A model generated the notes under the pieces. That model did no database searches. It had not been told where the DNA came from and saw nothing but the letters and a program-made list of their open reading frames with translations. A program made the position numbers and the translations under genes. Below, one piece after another: positions 12,410 to 24,054 of a stretch of DNA of 64,000 nt (positions are counted from its first letter, which is position 1; every line of letters starts with the position of its first letter). This DNA comes from Agapanthus africanus (Eukaryota > Streptophyta > Magnoliopsida > Asparagales > Amaryllidaceae), in the NCBI GenBank assembly GCA_030015575.1, contig JASDDO010000026.1, positions 451,399,096 to 451,463,095 on the forward strand, given 5' to 3'.

Positions 12410-12530
12410 AGCCAGGTCAGTGTCGATACTTCGAGGAGGTTTTCCAATACTTTCGCGAAGTTCCTTAATTAAATAACCTCTTTTCTCTGGGGGCGTAACC
12501 CCGCTGACACCTTTCTAGGCACCTACTTGG
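12410..12530 (-). other. Leader module M6, B copy 1
   Basis: In the sense direction it holds AAGTAGGTGCCTAGAAAGG, then CGGGGTTACGCCCC (a GGGG/CCCC hairpin), a GAAA loop flanked by CGC on its 5' side, and ends TCGACACTGACCTGGCT. It corresponds to 38892-39010 in A and 20199-20320 in B copy 2, but is missing from C. Its RNA role is inferred only from conservation. Confidence 0.6.
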
Positions 12531-12725
12531 TTTATAGCATTGATCGTTAAGTGACGAATCTCCTGATAAGTAGTATATACTCACAGTAGGATCGGGATCC
12601 AAAATATCATCGTATGATATTGTTGAAGGAATCCTACCAACATTTATCAAACTCCAAAATGATATGCTCTCTCTGCAAATTTCAGTTTCTTTATAAATTC
12701 CCGATATAGATTTTTGCCCCATGCT

Positions 12726-12936
12726 CTTATAACCTTGGCGTTGGTCAAAATGTCATAAGTCACATGTCAAGTTCTACCCATCATTGTCTTAGTTAATTTG
12801 AACCCATCCGTACATATCCCTGACGTTGGCCAAATGATAATACGACTGTCCCAAATTAACACATCTATCTATGCAAACAAATGAAATACCCCAGCAGCTA
12901 CCAAACACTATGCCCTGGCGTTGGTCAAATGCATAG
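12726..12936 (-). other. Three-hairpin leader array, B copy 1
   Basis: Hairpins at 12908-12936 (H1), 12809-12844 (H2) and 12726-12759 (H3), numbered in sense order. Stem arms: H1 CTATG/CATAG; H2 CGTATTAT/ATATGTACG with one bulge; H3 CTTATGA/TTATAAG. Loops contain TTTGACCAACGCC or a near variant. Positions match the arrays of A and C, with spacing of 92 and 85 bases. Confidence 0.7.
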
Positions 12937-13217
12937 CTTGAATACTACTGAATATCCAAATGAAATGACGGAGGGCTACGAATGGTTTTGGCAAAACCGT
13001 GAATGTTGTGAACTTGATATAATCGAATGAACCTGATACTTTTTAAAAGGAGTGGTTAAAACTCCGCAATTTAAAAATTCTGATCTTTTAAAATAACCGA
13101 GTGGTTTCTTTTAAATTTGTTCCAACGATTAAACTATGGTTTGTTTTCTTTGCAATATAATAATGCGTCCCATCATTTATCTTATCATTGCAGAAAACAA
13201 CGAAAATACCACGTCCT

Positions 13218-13325
13218 CTTATGCCATCCACATTCGCCACGGGGTCCCGTCTTCACCCGTTAGGTTACTTAACTAACGACAGAGCGGGGGCTGGGCTAGC
13301 GCAGGTGTAAAACATAAGTGACGTC
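13218..13325 (-). other. Leader module M2, B copy 1
   Basis: The sense strand contains TATGTTTTACACC, GCGCTAGCCCAGCCCC, a CGTTAG/CTAACG hairpin, GACGGGACCC and GGATGGCATAAG. Nearly the same string occurs in A (37934-38035), B copy 2 (21008-21115) and C (46286-46384). Confidence 0.65.
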
Positions 13326-14292
13326 TAATAGCTATCATATATAGATATTGTACATTCGTCAGACGCAATAATAAGCATTCCAGTTCACTGATGAACTTTA
13401 TTGGATATACTAGCAATCCGCATTTGCTTTGAGCCTGCAATAAAAGACGGATTACACAGTTGTGATGAATAGCCATTACCCCACCCTAGACCCCTACGGG
13501 TATGGCAAACTACCCGCCAAGTACCCGAAGTGATGCGGTCTCCCTCAACAAAGTGAGTAGGCCACTAAACACTTCAAAGTACCCGGTAGTTTGTGCACCC
13601 CACCTTGGGTCTGTCCTAGGAGCAAAAACAGAAAAAAAAGAAATAATACAACGGTGGCTACAACCGCAACCTGGATGTGCCCCGCAAAAGAATATTACAT
13701 CATATTACATTTACATTGAATGAATGAATATTAAACCCATCTCAAACCCCGGCTAATCATCACAACAGTCCAACACAGTTCATATACACAAACAGTAAAC
13801 ATTTCAGAAATGTGCAACCCCCAGCCAACTGACATACTAGCAGTTAGGGGAGGTTTACGAACACATTAATCATTACAGATAAAAACCCAATTAGCAAATA
13901 TCTTAGAACATCGATCGATTACCATATTCCGTGTCTACCCCAAAAGCAAAGCAGCACTGAAGTAACCTGGGTATAAACAGAACAAACAGAGAACCAAAAC
14001 ACCAAAAAATAAGAATTACAGAGCAAATCCGAGTCAACTCCGAGTTGACTCGGCGGCGGATCCGCGGCACAAGCACTCTATTGCCGCAGATCCGTGGCCG
14101 TTTTGCCGAGTTACTGGCTCGTATTTTCCCAGTATTCTTAAAATACCATGCTGTGAATTTTAAGGTATGTCAAAAAATTTTTGTGACATGTTTAAAATTA
14201 ACAGAAACTTTTAAGGGGTTAGGGTTTTGTTTTCGTGTTTTCCGTCGATCGAAGTTCTAATTAGTTGCTATCAAGCTAGTAATAGTTTAGTT

Positions 14293-14305
14293 GGCTCTGA
14301 TACCA
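14293..14305 (-). other. Primer binding site, B copy 1
   Basis: Reverse complement reads TGGTATCAGAGCC, one base inside LTR-b, complementary to initiator Met-tRNA. Confidence 0.92.
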
Positions 14306-14306
14306 C

Positions 14307-16261
14307 TGTAAGTCCATGTCACGCACTCCACGAACTTGCGGGGAGGCGGAATATATGAAAAACGATTATCAAAGTTTCATAACACGGACTTGAGCGCATG
14401 AATCGTTATCTAAACCATTGCAAACAAACTACGAAAGGTTTAACTACTCGGATTTGAAGTTATACCTCACGTTACTTGTCCTTCAGGCCTTCATCGCGGT
14501 CCTCCACTCCTCGTAGGCTCCTTGGAACATCGGCACCTCAACGGCCTCCTCGAATCAAAGATGATCCACCCGAGAGCTCCTACTACAAGCTTGGTCTCTA
14601 ACTTGAGATAACTAGGTTGCTCAAAGTGCTAATCTAAGCTACCTAGGGGATATAGAGTGAGCTTATAGATGTATTAGTCTAGCTAACCCTTGATCTCAAC
14701 ACATGAGAGGTTAGGGTTAGGGTTTGAAGAGAGAGTGAGCTTGAGGAGAGAGAAGGTGAAGATGAGAATGAAATGAGATAATGATCTATCATAATATTTA
14801 TGAAGCATTATTATTTATCAAATAAATAAATAAATGATTAATCAACCATGCTTCATAAATGCATTTGAGTGATTCATCTCCATGAGTCATAAAGCATTTA
14901 TGATGCATTAATGACATGGATGAATCACACAAATGATTCATTAATCTCATTTAATACAATGCCACCTTACCCCCCCAAGTCACCACTCTTCTAGAAGCTT
15001 CCCGACAAATTATGAGAACGCCCCTCCAATCCGAGAAAACACGGAAAAACTTTAGACTGTATAAATCCAATAACCCGATACTAGAATCTGGCTTAAACCA
15101 AAGCCGGCTAGTAAAAACTGTCCGAAAAGTCGTACGTGTGTAAACACACGTACGCGTCCGAACCCTTGTCGTAAAACCATACGACCTCTATATCGTTTCA
15201 CCTGGAGCAGGAAAACTCTCTGTGTGGGACTCTAAAGACTCGACACTACGCTGGCAGTGGGTTTAACCACAGACCGCAAGCGGCACTAGCTGTACGTAAC
15301 GGTCCCCAGGTAGATGTCGATAAGAAGGCCGATGAGGAAAACCATCCGAACCCTTACTGAGCCTGATGTGACAATCTCCGTACAGTCCGGTCTGTTCGTC
15401 TAAGACTATCGCATATCAAGCCTAGGGGGCGGCAAGCATCAGTCCCCTAATAGCTGTATAAGTCATGTCTGAGTGAAGCCCATTACACCCTGAGAAGCAA
15501 CTGGAACCTACCAGTATATCTCGCTTGCTCTAGCCAGGGACTTTGCGTAATGGCTCTCTGACAAAGCGCGATATCATCTCCCAATACCGGGATAGACGAA
15601 TCCTTTCTAACCACTACTGCCTCCAAGTGCTCGGGACTGCACCCAACTGCTACCTGTTTGCACGACTCCTTTGAGCCATGGTAGGGTAGCAATCTAAGAA
15701 CAGTGGGACACACTCGAGGCGAAGTAGCAGTGTCAAGTCTGCGGACTATGCTGTACTCATGTCACCTGGGATCTGTTAACTGACGAAGGGTATAATACCA
15801 ACCAATCAGTTCCCCTGCGAGTCCTGTCCGGTGCACCCGTAACCTAACGAGCACCTGTATACTATCTCGAGTATGACATACTGATGGCTGTGGGACAGAC
15901 CATCTCGGCAACTGGGATGAGAAGCGTACACACTTAGTCTACTCCGGAATATCGATGCCCTATCTCGATTAACCAACGACCAGGGACCTGTATAGGATGT
16001 TGCTTACAGACTACCCAGCCCCCACTAGTGTGACTGCCATCACAATGCTGGTAATCAAGCAAAGAACCTATGGGCTCTACTAATATGTATAAGTAATACG
16101 TTACAAGAAACATATTCACATATTAAAGTAGACACAAACCAAGTAGCATACTACCATTTTTAGCAAGACTGTATATACAACTGTGAATATCCCAAGCTTT
16201 CATTAAGTAATATACAATCTAGTATGATACAATAATGGCCCCTAGGGCATATACACTAACA
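14307..16261 (-). repeat. B LTR-b (shared middle LTR)
   Basis: 1955 bases. It serves as 5' LTR for copy 1 and 3' LTR for copy 2. It has no target duplication on either side: internal DNA with a primer site abuts one end and a polypurine tract abuts the other. It is similar throughout to LTR-a and LTR-c apart from scattered substitutions. Confidence 0.93.
14988..15002 (-). promoter_or_regulatory. Heat-shock element in B LTR-b
   Basis: Same TTCTAGAAGCTTC as in LTR-a, with TTC 14989-14991, GAA 14994-14996 and TTC 14999-15001. It stays unchanged although nearby bases differ between LTRs. Confidence 0.6.
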
Positions 16262-16279
16262 ATCTCCCACTTGCACTAG
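16262..16279 (-). other. Polypurine tract of B internal 2
   Basis: Identical to 8473-8490: CTAGTGCAAGTGGGAGAT in sense, abutting LTR-b. Confidence 0.85.
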
Positions 16280-16479
16280 GGCCATGAGCTGGCATATCGT
16301 AGACCTATCATCTCGAATAGCCTCTCGAACTGCGTCTAAGGAAGGGCCTTTGTGAATGGATCAGCAATGTTATTCTCTGTCTCTACTCTTTTCACCTCGA
16401 TCTCCCAGCGATGTACGATCTCCCTGATCAGGTGGTACCGCCTTAAGATGTGTCTGGATTTCTGATGGGACCTGGGTTC

Positions 16480-17991
16480 CTATGCTAAAGCTATAGCGCC
16501 GTTGTTGTCACAATACAGAGGTATTGGATCAACACTGGTAGGAACCACCTGAAGTTCTGTGAGGAACTTCTTCATCCAGACAGCTTCTTTTGCGGCATCG
16601 CAAGCAGCTATATACTCTGCTTCCATCGTTGAGTCAGCAACGGTCTCCTGTTTGGAACTCTTCCAACAGACCGCCCCTCCATTGAGGGTAAAGACATAAC
16701 CCGACATGGATTTGGAGTCATCTTTGTCACTCTGGAAGCCAGAGTTGGCAAAGGCCTCAATCTGGAGGTCTTTTCCGCCATACACCAAGAACATATCTTT
16801 AGTCCTCCTTAGATATTTGAGAATGTTCTTTACTGCTAACCAGTGATTCTCCCCTGGGTTTGCCTGATACCGGCTTACAACGCTTAATGCGTATGCTACA
16901 TCTGGTCTCGTACATAATATCGCATACATTATAGAGCCTACTGCAGAAGCGTAGGGTATAATCAACATGCGATCCCTTTCCAAATCAGTCTTGGGAGACA
17001 TCTCTTTGGAGAGGGTGATTCCGTGACAAGCCGGTAGATTACCGCGCTTAGAATCATCCATACTGAATCTCTTCACTATGGTGTCCATGTACCGGGACTG
17101 CGAAAGTCCCAACATCCTCTTTGATCTATCATGATAGATCCGGATCCCCAGAATGTAGGTGGTATCACCCAGGTCTTTCATGGAGAATTTATGTGACAAG
17201 AATCTTTTGACTGACTGTAACATAGGAATATCATTTCCTATTAGGAGAATGTCATCCACGTACAAGACGAGGAATACTACAGCTCTCCCTACAATCTTAC
17301 TGTATATGTAAGGTTCATCTGGATTTTTGATAAAGTCAAATTCTTTGACAGCATCATCAAAACAGATGTTCCAACTCCGCGATGCCTGCTTTAGTCCATA
17401 AATGGACTTAAGCAGCTTGCATACTTTACCGTTGCTCCCACTCTGAATGAATCCCTCTGGCTGATCCATATAGACACTCTCTTCCAAATTACCATTTAGA
17501 AAGGCCGTCTTTACGTCCATCTGCCAGATTTCATAATCGTGGAAGGAAGCAATAGCATGAAGGACCCGAATAGATTTAAGCATAGCCATTGGAGAAAAGG
17601 TTTCGTCATAGTCCAAACCAGGTCTTTGACGGAAACCCTTTGCAACAAGTCTAGCCTTATAGGTTTCAACCTGTCTATCTACACCAATCTTCTTTTTGAA
17701 GATCCATTTGCATCCTACGGGTTTTACCCCATCTGGAGCAATGTCCAAAGTCCATACTTTGTTAGTGTACATAGACTCCATTTCGGTCTGCATTGCATCC
17801 AGACATTTTACTGAGTCACCGCTCTGAATGGCTTGCTGGAAGCTAGTAGGGTCATCTTCATCAATGACACAATCCTCTCTATCCCCATCTATGAGAAAAC
17901 CGTAGTATCTCTCAGGCGGATGAGACGGCCTACTACTCCTGCGGAGGGGTGTGGGAATGTCCAATTCTTCTTGAACTACTGGTTCTACCAT
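16480..17991 (-). pseudogene. B copy 2: reverse transcriptase and RNase H
   Basis: 503 open codons from an internal Met. RT spans residues about 79-320, with CKWIFKKK, YKARLVAKGF, catalytic Asp159 in QMDVKTAFLNG and YVDD at 244-247. RNase H spans about 405-503. Asn416 replaces the first catalytic Asp (EAFANSGF; Asp in copy 1 and D), while Glu459 and Asp495 remain, so RNase H is probably dead. The frame ends at the same Lys-to-TAG stop after GAIALA as copy 1. RT itself looks complete, but it is cut off from gag-integrase by the stops at 17992-18444. Confidence 0.9.
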
Positions 17992-18444
17992 ACTTTCAGT
18001 TGTAGTTTGTGGTTCTGGAATTTCTTCCAGTTCTATTTCGCTCCCACTTATACCCTTTTCTAAAACTTGTTGTTCTAAAAAATGGGCATTACGAGAAACA
18101 AAACCCTTTTGTTCCTCTGCGTTATAGAACAGATACCCCTTGGAGTTCTTGGGATATCCTACAAACTTACACTGTACCGATCGTGCCTCGAGCTTGTCCG
18201 CATACTGTTTTTTAACAAAATCCGGACATCCCCAAATCTTCAGATACTGAAGATAGGGTTTCTTCCCACTCTACATCTGATATGGGGTGGTAGGCACTGT
18301 CTTGTTAGGAACCCTGTTCAGAAGATATGCCGCTGATTCTAGCGCATATCCCCAGAATGATTACGGTAACTCAGCGTTACTCATCATGGAACAAACTATA
18401 TCCAATAGGGTTCGATTCCTCCTTTCCGATACACCGTTGTGTTA
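17992..18444 (-). pseudogene. B copy 2: broken integrase C-terminus
   Basis: Linker between the two long open blocks. It is homologous to the integrase C-terminal region of copy 1 and D. Stops include TGA and TAA just after PPYT, a TAA in the SFWG motif near 18360 and a TAG in the MWSGK motif near 18272. All are explained by single or double C-to-T or G-to-A changes. Confidence 0.8.
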
Positions 18445-20019
18445 TCATGTGTATGGAGGAGTAAGCTGAGAGAGAATTCCATTCTCTTTTAAGTAACCCA
18501 GGAACTCGGCACTTAAGTATTCACCACCTCGATCAGATCTCAGTGTCTTTATACTCTTGCCTGTTGGTTTTTCCACTTCATTCTTGTATTCTTGGAATTT
18601 CTCAAAGGCCTCGGATTTATACTTCATTAAGAAGACATATCCATACCTAGAGAAATCATCCATAAAAGTAATGAAGTAGGAATAACCACCTCGCGCATGT
18701 GTAGACATTGGACCGCACACGTCACTGTGTACGAGTCCTAAGAGCTCGCTTGCTCTTACTCCGTGTCCAGTGAACGGAGTCTTTGTCATCTTTCTTTTGA
18801 GACAAGATTCACAAGTAGCATAAAATTGATATTCGAATTGATTCAAATATCCTTCTCTATGTAACTTAGTCAACCTTCTCTCATTGATGTGACCTAGTCT
18901 ACATTGCCATAAGAAAGCCTGATTTATTTCTGGAGACTTTCTTTTAAGTGTGTTCTGGATATTGAAAACCGGAGCTTGACTTAATACGTATATACCGTTA
19001 TCTAATGTACCGGACCCAATCATAACTTGATTTAGGTGGATGTTAACTACATCGCTTAAGAATGTAAAATCATATCCCTCTCTCGAAAGTGAGGACACTG
19101 ATATGATATTACATGTCATACTAGGTACATACAAACAGTTACGTAGAATCAATATATGCCCACTGGTCAAACCTAGGCGATATTCTCCGATTGATTCAGC
19201 GTCCACGCTCATTCCGTTTGCAATTCTGAAAGACCAATCACCTACCTTTATAACTCTACGGTTTCTCAAAGCATGTATTGAATTACATACATGAGATCCT
19301 GCTCCGGTATCTAGTACCCAGGAAGTAAAGTTAATTGACAAACAGTTCTCAATAACAAATACACTTGAGACTGAAGTCACAACATGCTTCGAATCCTGGC
19401 TACTGGCTTTGCTAGCCCTGCAATCATTCTGCCAATGTTCATTCCTGTAACAATAGGAACGTCCCTCTTTTACTATATCCAGTCCCGAAACTTTTGCCGT
19501 TCTCTTTCCATCTGCTTCCCTGGTTTCCTTCAGGGTAGGAGGCAGAGACTGTAGAATCAAGTCAGTATCTGACTTGTTTCCCAACGCGGTGTCCAGGTCC
19601 TGGAGCTCATCAATACAGCTAGTCATTGTAAGGACATTGTCCCCTACAGATGACCCGTCAGCCAACCTCGCTTGAATTAATTCGTTCGAGGTCTCATATC
19701 TTGCGATATGAGATTGCTCTCCATATAAATCTTTGTTATTGAGAAAGATAGAAACTAAGTCCATCTTCTCGTGCTGCTTCTGGTATACACCATCAACTGA
19801 AGCTAACACGAGGCACTTAGCTTTCGCTTTATCTTTTTCCTTTGTCTGACGGATATCCATATCCGCGACAGTGGAAACTGGACCTGGGACGGCGGGATCT
19901 TGAGTAGTAATAGGGTGGTCCAGCTTGTCATAGGCAATGGACATCTGGACAGACTTTTGCCACTCATATAAGTAAGATTCAGTCAAATTATTATCTAGAT
20001 GTAACCTATGTGTGGTCAC
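18445..20019 (-). pseudogene. B copy 2: gag, protease and integrase core
   Basis: 524 codons. The frame opens at a GTG; no ATG lies nearby, since the conserved gag start (ATG in A at 52202) is TTG here. Residues 1-165 are gag-like. The zinc knuckle at 187-200 keeps Cys190, His195 and Cys200 but has Arg187 for the first Cys. The protease motif DTGA is at 237-240. In the integrase, Gln372 replaces the first His of the HHCC site, while His377, Cys403 and Cys406 remain; core Asp433 and Asp496 are present. It ends at TGA TAA after PPYT. Non-functional as a polyprotein. Confidence 0.88.
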
Positions 20020-20198
20020 AAGGTCGCTGCAATTTTAAGAGAGAGAGAGAAGTATTAGCATGATGCTCTTGCAAGTTTAGAGTGGTTTTTAATTTATCTA
20101 AACAGGATGGCTCCCACTGTTTCTCGAATCCCTCCTCAAACCATAAAAGAAGAATTAGCCAGGACTATTCTCACCGTACAATTCTTGCTTAACCGTTT

Positions 20199-20320
20199 AG
20201 CCAGGTCAGTGTCGATACTTCGAGGTAGGTTTTCCAACGCTTTCGCGAAGTTCCTTAATTAAATAACTTCTTTTCTCTGGGGGCGTAACCCCGCTGACAC
20301 CTTTCTAGGCACCTACTTGG
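20199..20320 (-). other. Leader module M6, B copy 2
   Basis: As in copy 1, but here the GAAA loop is closed by CGC/GCG, which copy 1 has partly lost. Confidence 0.6.
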
Positions 20321-20515
20321 TTTATAGCATTGATCGTTAAGTGACGAATCTCCTGATAAGTAGTATATACTCACAGTAGGATCGGGATCCAAAATATCAT
20401 CGTATGATAATGTTGAAGGAATCCTACCAACATTCATCAAACTCCAAAATGGTATGCTCTCTCTGCAAATTTCAGTTTCTTTAGAAATTCCCGATATAGA
20501 TTTTTGCCCCATGCT

Positions 20516-20726
20516 CTTATAACCTTGGCGTTGGTCAAAATGTCATAAGTCACATGTCAAGTTCTACCCATCATTGTCCTAGTTAATTTGAACCCATCCG
20601 TACATATCCCTGACGTTGGTCAAATGATAATACGACTGTCCCAAATTAACACATCTATCTATGGAAACAAATGAAATACCCCAGCAGCTACCAAACACTA
20701 TGCCCTGGCGTTGGTCAAATACATAG
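20516..20726 (-). other. Three-hairpin leader array, B copy 2
   Basis: H1 20698-20726, H2 20599-20634 and H3 20516-20549. Differences from copy 1 lie in the loop of H2 and at one base inside the right arm of H1, and the stems are kept. Confidence 0.7.
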
Positions 20727-21007
20727 CTTGAATACTACTGAATATCCAAATGAAATGACGGAGGGCTACGAATAGTTTTGGCAAAACCGTGAACGTAGTG
20801 AACTTGATATAATCGAAGGAACCTGATACTTTTTAAAAGGAGTGGTTAAAACTCCACAATTTAAAAATTCTGATCTTTTAAAATAACCGAGTGGTTTCTT
20901 TTAAATTTGTTCCAACTATTAAACTATGGTTTATTTTCTTTGCATTATAATAATGTGTCCCATCGTTTATCTTATCATTGCAGAAAACAACGAAAATACC
21001 ACGTCCT

Positions 21008-21115
21008 CTTATGCCATCCGCATTCGCCACTGGGTCCCGTCATCACCCGTTAGGTTACTTAACTAACGACAGAGCGGGGGCTGGGCTAGCGCGGGTGTAA
21101 AACATAAGTGACGTC
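21008..21115 (-). other. Leader module M2, B copy 2
   Basis: Second B copy of the conserved block with GCGCTAGCCCAGCCCC and the CGTTAG/CTAACG hairpin. Confidence 0.65.
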
Positions 21116-22082
21116 TAATAGCTATCATATATAGATATTGTACATTCGTCAGACGCAATAATAAGCATTCCAGATCACTGATGAACTTTATTGGATATAC
21201 TAGCAATCCGCATTTGTTTTGAGCCTGCAATAAAAGACGGATTACACAGTTGTGATGAATAGCCATTACCCCACCCTAGACCCCTACGGGTACGGCAAAC
21301 TACCCGCCAAGTACCCGAAGTGAAGCGGTCTCCCTCAACAAAGTGAGTAGGCCACTAAACACTTCAAAGTACCCGGTAGTTTGTGCACCCCACCTTGGGT
21401 CTGTCCTAGGAGCAAAAACAGAAAAAAAAGAAATAATACAACGGTGGCTACAACCGCAACCTGGATGTGCCCCGCAAAAGAATATTACATCATATTACAT
21501 TTACATTGAATGAATGAATATTAAACCCATCTCAAACCCCGGCTAATCATCACAACAGTCCAACACAGTTCATATACACAAACAGTAAACATTTCAGAAA
21601 TGTGCAACCCCCAGCCAACTGACATACTAGCAGTTAGGGGAGGTTTACGAACACATTAATCATTACAGATAAAAACCCAATTAGCAAATATCTTAGAACA
21701 TCGATCGATTACCATATTCCGTGTCTACCCCAAAAGCAAAGCAGCACTGAAGTAACCTGGGTATAAACAGAACAAACAGAGAACCAAAACACCAAAAAAT
21801 AAGAATTACAGAGCAAATCCGAGTCAACTCGGAGTTGACTCGGCAGCGGATCCGCGGCACAAGCACTCTATTGCCGCGGATCCATGGCCGTTTTGCCGAG
21901 TTACTGGCTCATATTTTCCCAGTATTCTTAAAATACCCTGCTGTGAATTTTAAGGTATGTCAAAAATTTTTTGTGACATGTTTAAAATTAACAGAAACTT
22001 TTAAGGGGTTAGGGTTTTGTTTTCGTGTTTTCCGTCGATCGAACTTCTAATTAGTTGCTATCTAGCTAGTAATGGTTTAGTT

Positions 22083-22095
22083 GGCTCTGATACCA
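22083..22095 (-). other. Primer binding site, B copy 2
   Basis: Reverse complement TGGTATCAGAGCC, next to LTR-c. Confidence 0.92.
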
Positions 22096-22096
22096 C

Positions 22097-24049
22097 TGTA
22101 AGTCCATGTCACGCACTCCATGAACTTGCGGGGAGGCGGAATATATGAAAAACGATTATCAAAGTTTCGTAACACGGACTTGAGCGCATGAATCGTTATC
22201 TAAACCATTGCTAACAAACTACGAAAGGTTTAACTACTCGGTTTCGAAGTTATACCTCACGTTACTTGTCCTTCAGGTCTTCATCACGGTCCCCCACTCC
22301 TCATAGGCTCCTTGGAACATCGGCACCTCAACGGTCTCCTCGAATCAACGATGATCCACCCGAGAGCTCCTACTACAAGCTTGATCTCTAACTTGAGATA
22401 ACTAGGTTGCTCAAAGTGCTAATCTAAGCTACCTAGGGGATATAGAGTGAGGTTATGGATGTATTAGTCTAGCTAACCCTTGATCTCAACACATGAGAGG
22501 TTAGGGTTAGGGTTTGAAGAGAGAGTGAGCTTGAGGAGAGAGAAGGTGAAGATGAGAATGAAATGAGATAATGATCTATCATAATATTTATGAAGCATTA
22601 TTATTTATCAAATAAATAAATAAATGATTAATCAACCATGCTTCATAAATGCATTTGAGTGATTCATCTCCATGAGTCATTAAGCATTTATGATGCATTA
22701 ATGACATGGATGAATCACACAAATGAGTCACTAATCTCATTTAATGCAATGCCACCTTACCCTCCCAAGTCACCACTCTTCTAGAAGCTTCCCGACAAAT
22801 TACGAGAACGCCCCTCCAATCCGTGAAAACACGGAAAAACTTTAGACTGTATAAATCCAATAACCCGATACTAGAATCTGGCTTAAACCAAAACCGGCTA
22901 GTAAAAACTGTCCGAAAAGTCGTACGTGCGTAAACACACGTACGCGTCCGAACCCTTGTCGTAAAACCATACGACCTCTATATCGTTTCTCTTGGAGCAG
23001 GGAAACTCTCTGTGTGGGACTCTAAAGACTCGACACTACGCTGGCAGTGGGTTTAACCACAGACCGCAAGCGACACTAGCTCTACGTAACGGTTCCCAGG
23101 TAGATGTCGATAAGAAGGCCGATGAGGAAAACCATCCGAACCCCTACTGAGCCTGATGTGACAATCTCCGTACAGTTCGGTCTGTTCGTCTAAGACTATC
23201 GCATATCAAGCCTAGGGGGCGGCAAGCGTCAGTCCCCTAATAGCTGTATAAGTCGTGTCGGAGCGAAGCCCATTACACCCTGAGAAACTACTGGAACCTA
23301 CCAGTATATCTCGCTTGCCCTGGCCAGGGACTTTGCGTAATGGCTCTCTGACAAAGCGCGATATCATCTCCCAATTCCGGGATAGACGAATTCTTTCTAA
23401 CCACTACTGCCTTCAAGTGCTCGGGACTTCCCAACTGCTACCTGTTTGTACGACTCCTTTGAGCCGTGGTAGGGTAGCAATCTAAGAACAGTGGGACACA
23501 CTCGAGGCGAAGTTGCAGTGTCAAGTCTGCGGACTATGCTGTACTCATGTCACCTGAGAACTGTTAACTGACGACGGGTATAATACCAACCAATCAGTTC
23601 CCCTGCGAGTCCTATCCGGTGTACCCGTAACCTAACGAGCACCTGTATACTATCTCGAGTACGACGTACTGATGGCTGTGGGACAGACCATCTCCGCAAC
23701 TGGGATGAGAAGCGTACACACTTAGTCTACTCCGGAATATCGATGCCCTATCTCGATAATCCAACGACCAGGGACCTGTATAGGATGTTGCTTACAGACT
23801 ACCGAGCCCCCACTAGTGTGACTGACATCACAACGCTGGTAATCAAGCAAAGAACCTTTGGGCTCTACTAATATTTATAAGTTATACGTTACAAGAAACA
23901 TATTCACATATTAAAGTAGACACAAACCAAGTAGCATACTACCATTTTTAGCAAGACTGTATATACAACTGTGAATATCCCAAACTTCCATTAAGTAATA
24001 TACTATCTAGTATGATACAATAATGGCCCCTAGGGCATATACACTAACA
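22097..24049 (-). repeat. B LTR-c (5'-most LTR of the array)
   Basis: 1953 bases, TGTAAGTC to CTAACA, followed by the target duplication TATTA at 24050-24054. As the outermost 5' LTR it would drive transcription of the array if active. Confidence 0.93.
22778..22792 (-). promoter_or_regulatory. Heat-shock element in B LTR-c
   Basis: Perfect TTCTAGAAGCTTC, with TTC 22779-22781, GAA 22784-22786 and TTC 22789-22791. Confidence 0.6.
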
Positions 24050-24054
24050 TATTA
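24050..24054. other. Target duplication TATTA, right of B array
   Basis: Partner of 6513-6517. Confidence 0.92.

Larger units (their letters stand above)
12242..14292 (-). mobile_element. B copy 1: long non-coding leader
   Basis: About 2 kb between primer site and gag with no credible frame. It contains conserved modules shared with A and C. In sense order these are M1 (13690-13483), M2 (13325-13218), the three-hairpin array (12936-12726), the GGGGCAAAA segment (about 12720-12650) and M6 (12530-12410). A CT-rich tract ending GCAG immediately precedes the gag region. Confidence 0.75.
20020..22082 (-). mobile_element. B copy 2: long non-coding leader
   Basis: Homologous along its length to 12242-14292, with the same module order. 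In sense order: M1 at about 21490-21270, M2 at 21115-21008, hairpins at 20726-20516 and M6 at 20320-20199. No coding frame is supported. Confidence 0.75.
6518..24049 (-). mobile_element. Tandem copia array B: three LTRs, two internal regions
   Basis: Order on the + strand is LTR-a (6518-8472), internal 1 (8473-14306), LTR-b (14307-16261), internal 2 (16262-22096), LTR-c (22097-24049). All parts read on the minus strand. Each internal region has its own primer site next to the higher-coordinate LTR and polypurine tract next to the lower one. Only the outermost ends carry a target duplication (TATTA). This is the product expected from unequal crossing-over between LTRs of one insertion, not from two insertions. 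Each unit is about 7.8 kb. Confidence 0.92.

Noticed and set aside
13388-13394. CTGATGA, a hammerhead ribozyme core word
   Set aside because: No GAAA box or closing stems downstream; retrozyme-type structure not supported. The same word at the copy 2 position is simply homologous.
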